A stretch of 64,000 bases of DNA from JBBPYC01 sp965218765. GTDB lineage: Bacteria; Pseudomonadota; Gammaproteobacteria; Burkholderiales; Burkholderiaceae_C. Of this stretch, positions 34,656 through 42,629 are shown piece by piece. The notes beneath the pieces are model-generated. The model was not told the origin of the DNA and did not search any database. It was given only the letters and a program-made list of their open reading frames with translations. The stretch's first letter is position 1; every line of letters starts with the position of its first letter. Location: positions 744,001 to 808,000 of the forward strand of contig CBDCLU010000002.1 of NCBI GenBank assembly GCA_965218765.1. The letters are read 5' to 3'. The position numbers and the translations under genes are program-made.

Positions 34656-35663
34656 ATGAAGAAAAACCCAACCTCCCTGTTTCGCGAACGAAGGAAAGCG
34701 CTGCTTCTTGCAGGCGCTGCAGCTGGCCTGCTGCTAAATGGCCCTGGATCGTTCGCGCAATCGTCGCCGCGGCCGATCCGTCTGATCGTGCCCTATGGCG
34801 CCGGTGGCCCGATCGATGTGACTTCCCGTCTGCTGGCGGATGCCGTCAAGGACAGCCTGGGCTTGGTGATCGTCGACAACAAGCCCGGCGCGGGCGGCAA
34901 CATCGGCGCCGACGCGGTCGCCAAGGCCGCGCCGGACGGCCGCACGATCGGCATCGCTGCGACCGCGACGCACGCGGTGAACCCGTGGCTCTACAGCAAG
35001 ATGCCGTTCGACGCGGCGACCGATTTCGCGCCGATCACGCAGATGGTGCGCGTGCCCAACGTGCTCGTGATGAACGCCGATGTGGCCGAGCGGCTCGGCA
35101 TCAACAGCGTGGCGGACCTGATTGCGTATGCGAAAGCGAATCCGGACAAGCTCAACTACGGCTCCGGCGGCAACGGCAGCGCCGGGCACTTGGCCGGCGA
35201 GCTGTTCAAGCAGCAGGCCGGCGTCAAGGCGGTGCACGTGCCATTCAACGGGGGCAATCCGGCCCAGCTGGCGCTGCTCAGCGGCCAGGTCGATTTCAAC
35301 TTCGACAACCTGTCGACGGCGGCTGCGAACATCCGCTCGGGCAAGCTCAAGGCGTTGGCCGTCACCACCTTGCAGCGCTCGCCGGCGCTGCCCGACGTGC
35401 CGCCGGTAGCCGACTCGCTGAAAGGTTTCTCGATCGACACCTGGTGGGGGCTGGTGGCCCCGGCCGGCACCCCGAAAGCGCAGCTCGACAAGTTGAGCGA
35501 TGCCTTCATCGCAGCACTGAACACGCCGGATGTGCGCCAGCGCTTCGCCACGCTGCTGGCCGAGCCGGTCGCCAGCACACCCGAGCAGTTCGGCGCGTTC
35601 ATGAAGGCCGAGCGCGAGAAATACCAAGCGGTGGTGCAGGCCACCGGCGCGAAAGTGGATTGA
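34656..35663 (+). CDS. Bug/TctC-family solute-binding protein (orphan)
   Basis: A 335-residue Bug protein with a signal peptide ending near SFAQS. The mature start PRPIRLIVPYGAGGPIDVTSR, IVDNKPGAGGNIGADAVAKA and GSGGNGSAGHLAGELFK are diagnostic. No tctA or tctB adjoins it. Downstream, 11 bases later, is a Dabb protein, so the two may be cotranscribed. The ligand is unknown. Confidence 0.9.
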   Translation: MKKNPTSLFRERRKALLLAGAAAGLLLNGPGSFAQSSPRPIRLIVPYGAGGPIDVTSRLLADAVKDSLGLVIVDNKPGAGGNIGADAVAKAAPDGRTIGIAATATHAVNPWLYSKMPFDAATDFAPITQMVRVPNVLVMNADVAERLGINSVADLIAYAKANPDKLNYGSGGNGSAGHLAGELFKQQAGVKAVHVPFNGGNPAQLALLSGQVDFNFDNLSTAAANIRSGKLKALAVTTLQRSPALPDVPPVADSLKGFSIDTWWGLVAPAGTPKAQLDKLSDAFIAALNTPDVRQRFATLLAEPVASTPEQFGAFMKAEREKYQAVVQATGAKVD

Positions 35664-35674
35664 GCAGACTTGCC

Positions 35675-36049
35675 ATGAACCAAGCGACATCGGTCGTGCC
35701 CACGCAAGAACAGTCCGCAAGCAATTCCGGCCATGTCAGGCATCTGGTGCTGGTGCGTTTCCAGCCGTCGGCCGATGCCGCCAGCGTGCAGGGCGTGATC
35801 GATCATTTCGCGCACATCCAGCATGAGATCGCGGGCATCGTCGCGTTCGAGCACGGCGCCAACAACAGCCCGGAACGCAAGAACAAAGGGCTGGAGCACG
35901 CGTTCATGCTGACCTTCGAATCGGCTGCCGCACGCGATGCCTATCTGCCGCACCCGGCGCACCAGCCGCTGAGTGCGCGCCTCAGAAGCGTGATCGACGA
36001 TCTGCTGGTGATCGATTACGCGCTAGGCGCCGGGCCGCACTCCATCTGA
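35675..36049 (+). CDS. Dabb (stress-responsive A/B barrel) family protein
   Basis: A 124-residue protein from the ATG at 35675. The core GHVRHLVLVRFQPSADAASV and the ending HPLS-like HPAHQPLSARLRSVIDDLLVIDY are typical of Dabb dimeric alpha-beta barrels. The family includes small enzymes and proteins of unknown role. It follows the orphan tctC closely and has no signal peptide. Confidence 0.85.
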   Translation: MNQATSVVPTQEQSASNSGHVRHLVLVRFQPSADAASVQGVIDHFAHIQHEIAGIVAFEHGANNSPERKNKGLEHAFMLTFESAAARDAYLPHPAHQPLSARLRSVIDDLLVIDYALGAGPHSI

Positions 36050-36081
36050 GTCAACCGCGCTGCCGGTTGCACTGAGCAGCC

Positions 36082-36432
36082 GTGGCGAAAACGTCGATGC
36101 TCGATGCAGCGCTGCGCACCCCCGACGGCCGCTACATCGTCGTGCGGGGCCGGTTGTGGCGCGCGAGCAATCCGCACTTGCCCGAGTCCGAACGGGTGCA
36201 GTTGGTCGCAGCGTTGATGATGGCGCGCCGCCAGCTTCGCGGCAGAGGAGCACCGCAAGCGAGGACAGACGCACGCGCTGCGGTCGATGCGGCAAAGGTC
36301 GGACTCGGCGAGCGAGGACCGGTCTGGTGGACCGACGGCGCCGCCGATTTCAATCGCTGCCTGGTTCGCAACACGCCCTATGCAGCGTGGTTCGCGGGCT
36401 TGCCGCAAAGCAATGCGGGTGCGAAGGATTGA
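36082..36432 (+). CDS. Conserved hypothetical protein
   Basis: A 116-residue soluble protein. RYIVVRGRLWRASNPHLPES at 17-36 and DAAKVGLGERGPVWWTDGAADFNR near 68-92 form two well-kept blocks that I recognise from short conserved hypotheticals in many proteobacteria. No function is established. It begins 32 bases after the Dabb gene and may be the last gene of that unit. Confidence 0.7.
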   Translation: MAKTSMLDAALRTPDGRYIVVRGRLWRASNPHLPESERVQLVAALMMARRQLRGRGAPQARTDARAAVDAAKVGLGERGPVWWTDGAADFNRCLVRNTPYAAWFAGLPQSNAGAKD

Positions 36433-36552
36433 GCGCTTTTCATGTGCGGATGCACCACGGCAGGTTGGGCCGCTTGCGCAAACGGCCTGATGACGTTGCT
36501 CGTGCTCGAACTGTGTCGCGATCCGGGTTGCGTCGGCCCCTGCGACTGCGCG

Positions 36553-37143
36553 TCAGTCCGCCTCGTCCATCGGAATCACGTCATGGCTGTCACCGGCCAG
36601 CAGGCGCTGCGGCACTTGCGTGAACGTCATCCGGCCAGCCTGCCGATCGAACACCCAGACCAGATCGAACCGCTCATCGGGCCAGTCGCCGGGTGCGAGC
36701 ATGGAGGCACCGAGCGCCATCACGATCTTGCCGATGTTTTCGTGCGACCAGGCGACCAGCACCGTGCCGGAAAGCCCCTCGAACGCCTGCACCAGCTGGT
36801 CTTCCTGCTCCTTGCCGAATCGGTCGTGCACCGGCAGGCCAAGTTTGCGGGACAGCGGACGCAGCGTCTGCTTCGCGCGACGGCTGGAATCGACCTGAGC
36901 CCGATCGAAACTCACGGCGAACAGATGGTCCGGCCGCGCGATCTGCGGCGTCTGCGGATGCGCAAAGAATTGCACCAGCGCGCCGGCCCGCTGCCAGCCG
37001 AGCGCCGTCAGCGATTCCGGGTCGGCCTTGCCGCGCCAGCGCACGCCTTCGGTCCGGTCCGGCACCGGCTTCTCGGCATGCCGGATCACCATGATCTTGC
37101 TGGGACCGGCGCCGGTCGTCGGATGCTTCCTGTTGGAGGTCAT
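36553..37143 (-). CDS. Histidine phosphatase family protein
   Basis: A 196-residue member of the phosphoglycerate-mutase-like branch. The catalytic histidine sits in IMVIRHAEKP near residue 21, and the second histidine in LVAWSHENIGKIVMAL near 133. The length is short, as in SixA-like and other single-domain phosphatases. It follows the TRAP permease on the same strand after 50 bases; a functional link is not evident. Confidence 0.82.
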   Translation of the reverse strand: MTSNRKHPTTGAGPSKIMVIRHAEKPVPDRTEGVRWRGKADPESLTALGWQRAGALVQFFAHPQTPQIARPDHLFAVSFDRAQVDSSRRAKQTLRPLSRKLGLPVHDRFGKEQEDQLVQAFEGLSGTVLVAWSHENIGKIVMALGASMLAPGDWPDERFDLVWVFDRQAGRMTFTQVPQRLLAGDSHDVIPMDEAD

Positions 37144-37193
37144 GCGGTGGATTATGGGAGGCCCGGCTCATGGCGCTCGCCAAGCGGTCGCGT

Positions 37194-39230
37194 TCAGCCG
37201 GTCGCTGCCGTCCTGCCGCCCCCTGCCACCTTGGCCAGCGCCAGCGCAGCGAGCGCCAGCGCGATGCCACCGAGCGACAGTTGCAGGTGGCTCAAGCCCA
37301 GATCGCCACCGCCGGGCAGCGCCATGCAGGCCCCGGCTGCGAACAGCAGCACGCGCGCGAGCCAGCCGACCGGCCCGACGCCCATGTGCCCGAAGCCGAT
37401 CAGCCAGCCCTGCATCGCCGAGGCGATCAGCAGGATGCCGATGAACGCGGTGATCACCACCACCACGATGTCGAGCGGCTCCCCGCGCAGGATCAGCGCC
37501 GGATTCAGCACGAAGAAGAACGGCACGAAGTACATCGTGCTGCCGAGCTTCATCGACTGCAGCCCGACCTGCACCGGCGGCGCGCCGGCCAGGCCCGCGG
37601 CGACGAACGAAGCGAGCGCGACCGGCGGCGTGATGAACGACACCATGCCCCAGTACATCATGAACAGATGCACCGCGACCGGATCGAAACCGGCGGCCAC
37701 CAGCGGCGGCGCCAGCACGATCGCGAGGAAGATGTAGCACGCGGTGATCGTCATGCCCATGCCGAAGATGAAGCTGGTGAGCGCGCCCATCACCAGCAGC
37801 ACGTACGTGTTGTTGCCGGCCAGATAGACCAGATCGTTCGCCAGCGTGCCGGCCAGTCCGGTGACCGACAGCGCGCCGATGATGAGCCCGACGCCGGCCA
37901 GCAGCGCCGCCAGTTCGGCCAGCGACTTGGCGACCCCTTCCAGCAGGCCGCCGATCTTCTTCCAGCCCAGGCGATGGCGCGGCCAGAGCTGGTTGATCAC
38001 CAGCAGCAGCGCGGTTGCGTAGAACGGTGCGATCGCTTCCTGCTGCAGCACGAGCAGCATCCAGACCAGCAGCACGAACACGAAGATGTATTGCCAGCCC
38101 TCGGCAAACGTCTTGCCGATTAGCGGCAGCTCGGCACGCGGCAGTCCGCGCAGGCCTTTCTTGGCTGCATAGCCGTCGATCTGCACGAACAGGCCGAAAT
38201 AGAACAGCAGCGAGGGCACGATCGCGGCCAGCACGACCGTGGCGTAAGGCACGCCGAGGAACGCGGCCATCACGAACGCGGTGGCACCCATGATCGGCGG
38301 CATCAGCACGCCGCCGGTGGATGCGCAGGCCTCGACCCCGCCCGCATAGGCCGGCGAGAAACCGATGCGCTTCATCGCGGGAATCGTCACGACGCCGGTG
38401 GTCAGCACGTTGGACACCACGCTGCCGGAGACCGAGCCCATCAGGCCGCTCGCGAAGATCGACACCTTGGCTGGTCCGCCACGCACGCGGCCGAACAGCG
38501 CGAATGCGATGTTGTTGAAAAACGTGGCGGCGCCCGTGTACTGCAGCACCGCACCGAACATCACGAAGCCGATCACCAGTTCGCCGAACGCACGCGTGGG
38601 AATGCCGAGCACGCTCTCGCTGCTCGCGAAGTGGTAGGCAGCCGTGGTGTCCAGCGGCTGCGGCAGGCCCGCGATCGGGCCCGGCATGTGGCCGGCGAAC
38701 ACCGGATACAGCGAGATCACTGTCACCACCGCGAACACCGCGGTGCCGCCCGCACGCCGCGTGGCCTCCAGCACCACCAGCCAGCCGAGGCCCGCGATCC
38801 AGACCGCAGTGGTCGGCGCCATGAATTCCCAGGCTTCGCTCAGGATGCGGTGCGCATTGAACGCGAAGTAGCCGAACACGCCGACCGTGGCGAGATACAG
38901 CAGCACGTCGTACCACGGCACGGCATCGAGGCGCGCGCGGCCGCCGGCCGGCAGAAACAGGAACACCACGCTCACGAGCAACGCGCACAGCACGTACAGA
39001 TACGCGTTGTCGAGCATCGTGTAGTTCACGAAGAAGCCGAGGTTCAGGATGTTGTTGAACGACAGCAGCAATGCGGCGACGCCGCTCGTGATCACGACGG
39101 CGCGCCAGAACGGCGACAAGGTACGGTGCCGGCTTTCCGGCAGCGCGACCGGCGGTCCGGCCGACGGGATCTCGGGCTGCGGTGGCAACAACGGTCGGGG
39201 CCGAACGGGCGGAGTGGTTTGAACGTTCAC
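37194..39230 (-). CDS. TRAP transporter fused permease (TAXI type)
   Basis: A 678-residue polytopic membrane protein in which the small (DctQ-like) and large (DctM-like) TRAP subunits are fused, the usual form with TAXI binding proteins. Features include TGAATFFNNIAFALFGRVRGGPAK, the MGSVSGSVVSNVLTTG loop and GVLMPPIMGATAFVMA, then in the second half GMGMTITACYIFLAIVLAPPLV. It drives sodium- or proton-coupled uptake of an organic acid. It lies downstream of the TAXI binding protein on the same strand, with a hairpin terminator between. Confidence 0.92.
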   Translation of the reverse strand: MNVQTTPPVRPRPLLPPQPEIPSAGPPVALPESRHRTLSPFWRAVVITSGVAALLLSFNNILNLGFFVNYTMLDNAYLYVLCALLVSVVFLFLPAGGRARLDAVPWYDVLLYLATVGVFGYFAFNAHRILSEAWEFMAPTTAVWIAGLGWLVVLEATRRAGGTAVFAVVTVISLYPVFAGHMPGPIAGLPQPLDTTAAYHFASSESVLGIPTRAFGELVIGFVMFGAVLQYTGAATFFNNIAFALFGRVRGGPAKVSIFASGLMGSVSGSVVSNVLTTGVVTIPAMKRIGFSPAYAGGVEACASTGGVLMPPIMGATAFVMAAFLGVPYATVVLAAIVPSLLFYFGLFVQIDGYAAKKGLRGLPRAELPLIGKTFAEGWQYIFVFVLLVWMLLVLQQEAIAPFYATALLLVINQLWPRHRLGWKKIGGLLEGVAKSLAELAALLAGVGLIIGALSVTGLAGTLANDLVYLAGNNTYVLLVMGALTSFIFGMGMTITACYIFLAIVLAPPLVAAGFDPVAVHLFMMYWGMVSFITPPVALASFVAAGLAGAPPVQVGLQSMKLGSTMYFVPFFFVLNPALILRGEPLDIVVVVITAFIGILLIASAMQGWLIGFGHMGVGPVGWLARVLLFAAGACMALPGGGDLGLSHLQLSLGGIALALAALALAKVAGGGRTAATG

Positions 39231-39307
39231 TGAAATGAGCGCAATCGCTTGCTTCGCCGCAATGCCGGACCGGCATCACGCAGCTGGTGAGACAAATAAT
39301 CTGTCAA

Positions 39308-39343
39308 TAAAAAACCCGTACCGCAGCGGACTTGCGATACGGG
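39308..39343 (-). terminator. Rho-independent terminator between TAXI binding protein and permease
   Basis: On the minus strand CCCGTATCGCA (39343-39333), a seven-base loop, then TGCGGTACGGG (39325-39315) make an 11-pair stem with one G-U pair, followed by a TTTTTT run. It sits 85 bases after the binding-protein stop and 78 bases before the permease start. Partial read-through would give more binding protein than permease. Confidence 0.85.
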
Positions 39344-39427
39344 CTATTGTTCTGGCTGCACGGCAGTAGCACAGGCGACAGATGCTCGAGACACCGCCGC
39401 CGTCGCTTTCAGCCGTAACCCGAGGGC

Positions 39428-40651
39428 TTATTCCCAGTCGCTGACCACCACGGCGAATCCTGCGGCCTTGAGCGCATCGGCGCGGTTCTTCATCCAGGCC
39501 TTCTGAAAAGACGCATCGTCGCCGGTGCTTGCGCCTTCGGTCTTTTTCCAGGCGTCGGCCAGCACTTTCTGGCGTTCGATCAGCTTGTCGTTGTGGGCCT
39601 GTGCATCGGCCGACCAGACGCCTTTCTCCTTGAAGTAGCGGATCGCGCCCGGGTGATACGGGATGACCCACTCGAAGTTCTGCCGATCGAGCGCCCAGCC
39701 GACGTTGCCCGGTGCCGAATCCTTGTACTCGTCGAAGCTCTCGACCATGGCTTTGGTCAGCGCGTAGACCGACTGATCGTCCTGCTTGTCGTAGGTCATC
39801 AAAATCGGATACGGATAGGTTGCGGACTCGACCTTGTTGTCCTTGTCGAGGTCTGCGCCTTCCGAGCCCATGAACGGCAGAAAAAACGGCGCCGTGTCGT
39901 TGATGCGCTTCCAGCCCGCCTTGTCCGCCGCCGGGATCACCGGGTAGACGATGCCGCGCGGGCTCTTCGCCAGCTGATACGCCTTGCCCGAAATCGATGA
40001 CGTGAACGCAGCGTCCGCCTGTCCGTTGATGATCCCGTCCATCGCCGCGCCGAAACCGCCAAAATCCACGCGCTTCACGTCGTCCCAGGTCAGTTTCGCA
40101 AACGCCAGCAGCGCCGTGATGTTCTGGTTCAACGACGGCGCGCCGATCACCCACGCGACCCGCTTGCCTTTCAGGTCCGCGATCGTTTTGACGCCGCTGT
40201 CCTTGGCCGCGACCACGGTCAGCAGCTGGTCCGACTTGTTGAGCAGCAGCCCACGGATCGGCTGGGGGCCCCACTGCTTGGCGCCGAACTCGAAAACGCC
40301 CTCTTGCGCCAGGTAGCTGCCGCCGACGCCGTTCGCGGAGAACTGCACCTGCCCTGCCTTCAGCGGCAAGGTGCGGCTCACGTCGTTCTTGCCCGGCAGC
40401 ACGCGCAGGTTGATGCCGTAGCGCTGCTTGAATGCATTGCCGATCGCAACAGCCTGGTTGTAGCCGCCCGAGCCGACGTCGTAGGCGCTCCACGCCAGCG
40501 TGGAAGGCAGACCTTCCGGCTTGTCAGCCGCCTGCGTTGCGCCTGCGCCAAGCGAAAGCAGGCAGGCAGCCGCTGCACGTGCGATATGCAGCTGTGCCAA
40601 ACGCCGTGCCGCGCCACGCATGATTGGAATGGAGTATTCGATACTCGTCAT
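39428..40651 (-). CDS. TAXI-family TRAP transporter solute-binding protein
   Basis: A 407-residue periplasmic binding protein from the ATG at 40651, preceded by AAGAAGGG. The signal peptide ends near ATQAA. TLAWSAYDVGSGGYNQAVAIG, VNGVGGS-like SANGVGGSYLAQEG, and DLKGKRVAWVIGAPSLN place it in the TAXI group, though it is longer than most (about 320). The end KNRADALKAAGFAVVVSDWE is an extension. The permease is downstream after a terminator. Confidence 0.88.
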   Translation of the reverse strand: MTSIEYSIPIMRGAARRLAQLHIARAAAACLLSLGAGATQAADKPEGLPSTLAWSAYDVGSGGYNQAVAIGNAFKQRYGINLRVLPGKNDVSRTLPLKAGQVQFSANGVGGSYLAQEGVFEFGAKQWGPQPIRGLLLNKSDQLLTVVAAKDSGVKTIADLKGKRVAWVIGAPSLNQNITALLAFAKLTWDDVKRVDFGGFGAAMDGIINGQADAAFTSSISGKAYQLAKSPRGIVYPVIPAADKAGWKRINDTAPFFLPFMGSEGADLDKDNKVESATYPYPILMTYDKQDDQSVYALTKAMVESFDEYKDSAPGNVGWALDRQNFEWVIPYHPGAIRYFKEKGVWSADAQAHNDKLIERQKVLADAWKKTEGASTGDDASFQKAWMKNRADALKAAGFAVVVSDWE

Positions 40652-40930
40652 CGATGTGCCCTTCTTGAATGATTGGTTGTGGATGGTCACAGGCGATGCA
40701 GGACCGTCGATTGACGGCGCGTCAGCGCTCAGGCCTTGGTCAACCGCATACAACGATTCATGGTTGCAGCAAATCTGCTGGCTGTCAGTTAGGACATACC
40801 TTAGTCCGTGTCGTCCGGTTGACTTGAAGCAGGCACGCGTTGCTGCCGCCGTATCAGGACCAACAGCCAAACCAAGCCAGACCGGCCATCATCACAAGTT
40901 TGCTAGACTCGAACCCTTGCCCGTACCACC

Positions 40931-41021
40931 GGAGAGATGGCAGAGTGGTCGAATGCGTCGGACTCGAAATCCGATATACGGTAACCCCGTATCCAGGGTT
41001 CGAATCCCTGTCTCTCCGCCA
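40931..41021 (+). tRNA. tRNA-Ser (anticodon CGA)
   Basis: A class-II tRNA with acceptor stem GGAGAGA pairing with TCTCTCC, encoded CCA, anticodon loop ACTCGAAAT with CGA at its centre, a long variable arm (TATACGGTAACCCCGTATC) and GGTTCGAATCC in the T arm. It reads UCG codons. Its 3' part is the attachment site for two islands to the right: a 14-base copy lies at 47322 and a 65-base copy at 56111. The gene itself is intact. Confidence 0.97.
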
Positions 41022-41035
41022 AATACCTAGCATCT

Positions 41036-41065
41036 ATGCGCCTTCCGGGCGCATTTTTGTTTTTT
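41036..41065 (+). terminator. Terminator of tRNA-Ser
   Basis: ATGCGCC, TTCC, GGGCGCAT and a T-rich tail form a short strong hairpin 15 bases after the tRNA. It lies inside the island side of the junction. A related hairpin lies at the same distance after the 56111 copy, which would be the original host terminator. Confidence 0.8.
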
Positions 41066-41307
41066 CCCATCATCGATCCCATCAACAGCAAAGATGGTTG
41101 ATTTGATGATTTGATTTGAATCGGGCGATTTATTCTCTGCGTGAGAAGCCGGGCGGTTTCTGCGTCCTCGGCCGATCCAGACTTTCTACCCACCCCCGGC
41201 CCTCTGTTTTGCATTGTTCGCCGCCTGCGCGGCGTGGCGTCAGCCTTTTGGCTCAAGGGTGCGCAGCCTGTTGGGAGTTGGCGTTGCGAACTGGTGTAGC
41301 AGGCGTT

Positions 41308-41829
41308 TCACATTGAGTTAGGCCGTGCCTTGGACTCTTGTTCTTGCTCGGCTTTGTTTCGTGCAACGCCTTCCCGGTGCTCATTGCCTTCCATGAAAGA
41401 TGCGAAGCACTGACCGCCTTCGCGCGTCTCGCAAACCATGCTGACGTGTACGTCCGGCGTGTCCCACTCGACTATCCGAATACCAGCACCAGTAATGGCT
41501 TTTGATGGCGCACCGAAACGATCGCTGATCCTATGCTCCATCAACTCCCTTCCAGACAGTGGGTACATATCGGTTCGGAGGTAGGTGATCTTTCCTTTTT
41601 TAAGGCTGACGGTGAAACTGAGGTATGTCGCCCACTCTGGTAACTTGCTCTTTGGCATCAGTAGCAATTTTTTGCCGCTCCAGCACACGCGATCCGCCTG
41701 CAGGTAGTAGTTCTCTTTCTTGTTGCACTGCGGCGCACTGAACTTGCCGCCCAATGGCAAGCCGAAAATCATCGTCTCCGCCTGCGCACCGAACGCCATC
41801 ATGGCCAGTGCCGCAACCATCGTCTTCAT
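41308..41829 (-). CDS. Secreted hypothetical protein
   Basis: A 173-residue protein from the ATG at 41829, with AAGGGGG before it. A signal peptide (MKTMVAALAMMAFGAQA) is followed by ETMIFGLPLGGKFSAPQCNKKENYY and a mixed alpha-beta region with four cysteines, possibly disulfide-bonded. The tail is charged. I do not recognise the family. As cargo of the small tRNA-Ser element, it is the only gene not evidently tied to replication or integration. Confidence 0.6.
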   Translation of the reverse strand: MKTMVAALAMMAFGAQAETMIFGLPLGGKFSAPQCNKKENYYLQADRVCWSGKKLLLMPKSKLPEWATYLSFTVSLKKGKITYLRTDMYPLSGRELMEHRISDRFGAPSKAITGAGIRIVEWDTPDVHVSMVCETREGGQCFASFMEGNEHREGVARNKAEQEQESKARPNSM

Positions 41830-42020
41830 TTCGACCCCCTTGATTTCTAGAAACCGGACATTACTCCCTGCACGTGACTGTTCGTGTGATCGATTGGCCG
41901 ATCCGCCCACCGGCTGTAGGCCTGCAAGCCGTGTCAACCTTGGCAGCCGTTCGGCTTAGTAGCTCCATGCGGCCTTAGCTAGCGCCGCGCCGTCAGGATC
42001 AGGCTCCATTGAAAGCTCGA

Positions 42021-42629
42021 TCATGGTTGCCCTTTTGGCGAATAGCTTTGTTGGGGCTCGAACCCGCTGCAGCGCTGAATCATGGTGGCGAAGTCGCGCC
42101 CCACATCGGCCACCGTCAGCGCCGCGCGTTGATGGTTGCCGCACTGCCCCGGCCGGTAGTGCCGACACTCCAGGCACAGCCGCCTGTCGTCCGGCTCATG
42201 ATCGCGGCGCACCAGCCGCTCGGCCAGCGCTTCGGCCTGCTGCTCGCTCCAGCCCCAGCGCATCAGCCGGGCGCGCCGATCCTGAAACCGCCCCACATCG
42301 TCATCCGTCCATGCACCCGGCGCCGCAGAAATGGTGCTGGTGCCGGCTACCCCCTGCGAATCTTGCGATTTCTGCGAAAACCCGCATGGCTGCTGGCTTT
42401 GCGGCCCGTTGTGCGGTTTGCGAACGGCTGCGAATTCTTGCGAATCTGCCGCGCCGGCCGCACCGTTCGCAGAAATTCGCAAGCCTTCGCAGACTGGCGA
42501 ATCAGTCGCCAGCCCGCATGCAGCTTCGTTTTTCGCAGGATTCGCAGCTTTCGCATGGGTAGCAGCCGACAACCGCATTTCAGCCGACCGCACATAGCCG
42601 GCCAGCAGCTCATCAAGCAGCGCACTCAT
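42021..42629 (-). CDS. Hypothetical protein of the element, with embedded DNA repeats
   Basis: A 202-residue protein from the ATG at 42629, which overlaps the DUF3987 stop as ATGA. The middle third is low-complexity (AKAANPAKNEAACG, SANGAAGAADSQEF, FSQKSQDSQG) and is encoded by the CTGCGAA/TTCGCAG repeats described separately. The C-terminus has RLCLECRHYRPGQCGNH, a CxxCxx-type cluster that may bind zinc. Similar proteins with repeated SQ/AN segments occur in other integrative elements in my memory. The coding role may be secondary to the DNA repeats. Confidence 0.6.
   Translation of the reverse strand: MSALLDELLAGYVRSAEMRLSAATHAKAANPAKNEAACGLATDSPVCEGLRISANGAAGAADSQEFAAVRKPHNGPQSQQPCGFSQKSQDSQGVAGTSTISAAPGAWTDDDVGRFQDRRARLMRWGWSEQQAEALAERLVRRDHEPDDRRLCLECRHYRPGQCGNHQRAALTVADVGRDFATMIQRCSGFEPQQSYSPKGQP
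42354..42547. repeat. Symmetric cluster of CTGCGAA / TTCGCAG iterons (candidate origin)
   Basis: CTGCGAA occurs at 42354, 42373 and 42428, and its complement TTCGCAG at 42466, 42486, 42532 and 42541. At the centre CTGCGAATTCTTGCGAAT (42428-42445) mirrors ATTCGCAAGCCTTCGCAG (42475-42492) with two mismatches around a 29-base GC-rich loop. The seven copies switch orientation once, giving overall dyad symmetry. Position next to the Toprim and DUF3987 genes suggests a replication origin or copy-control site. Confidence 0.6.
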
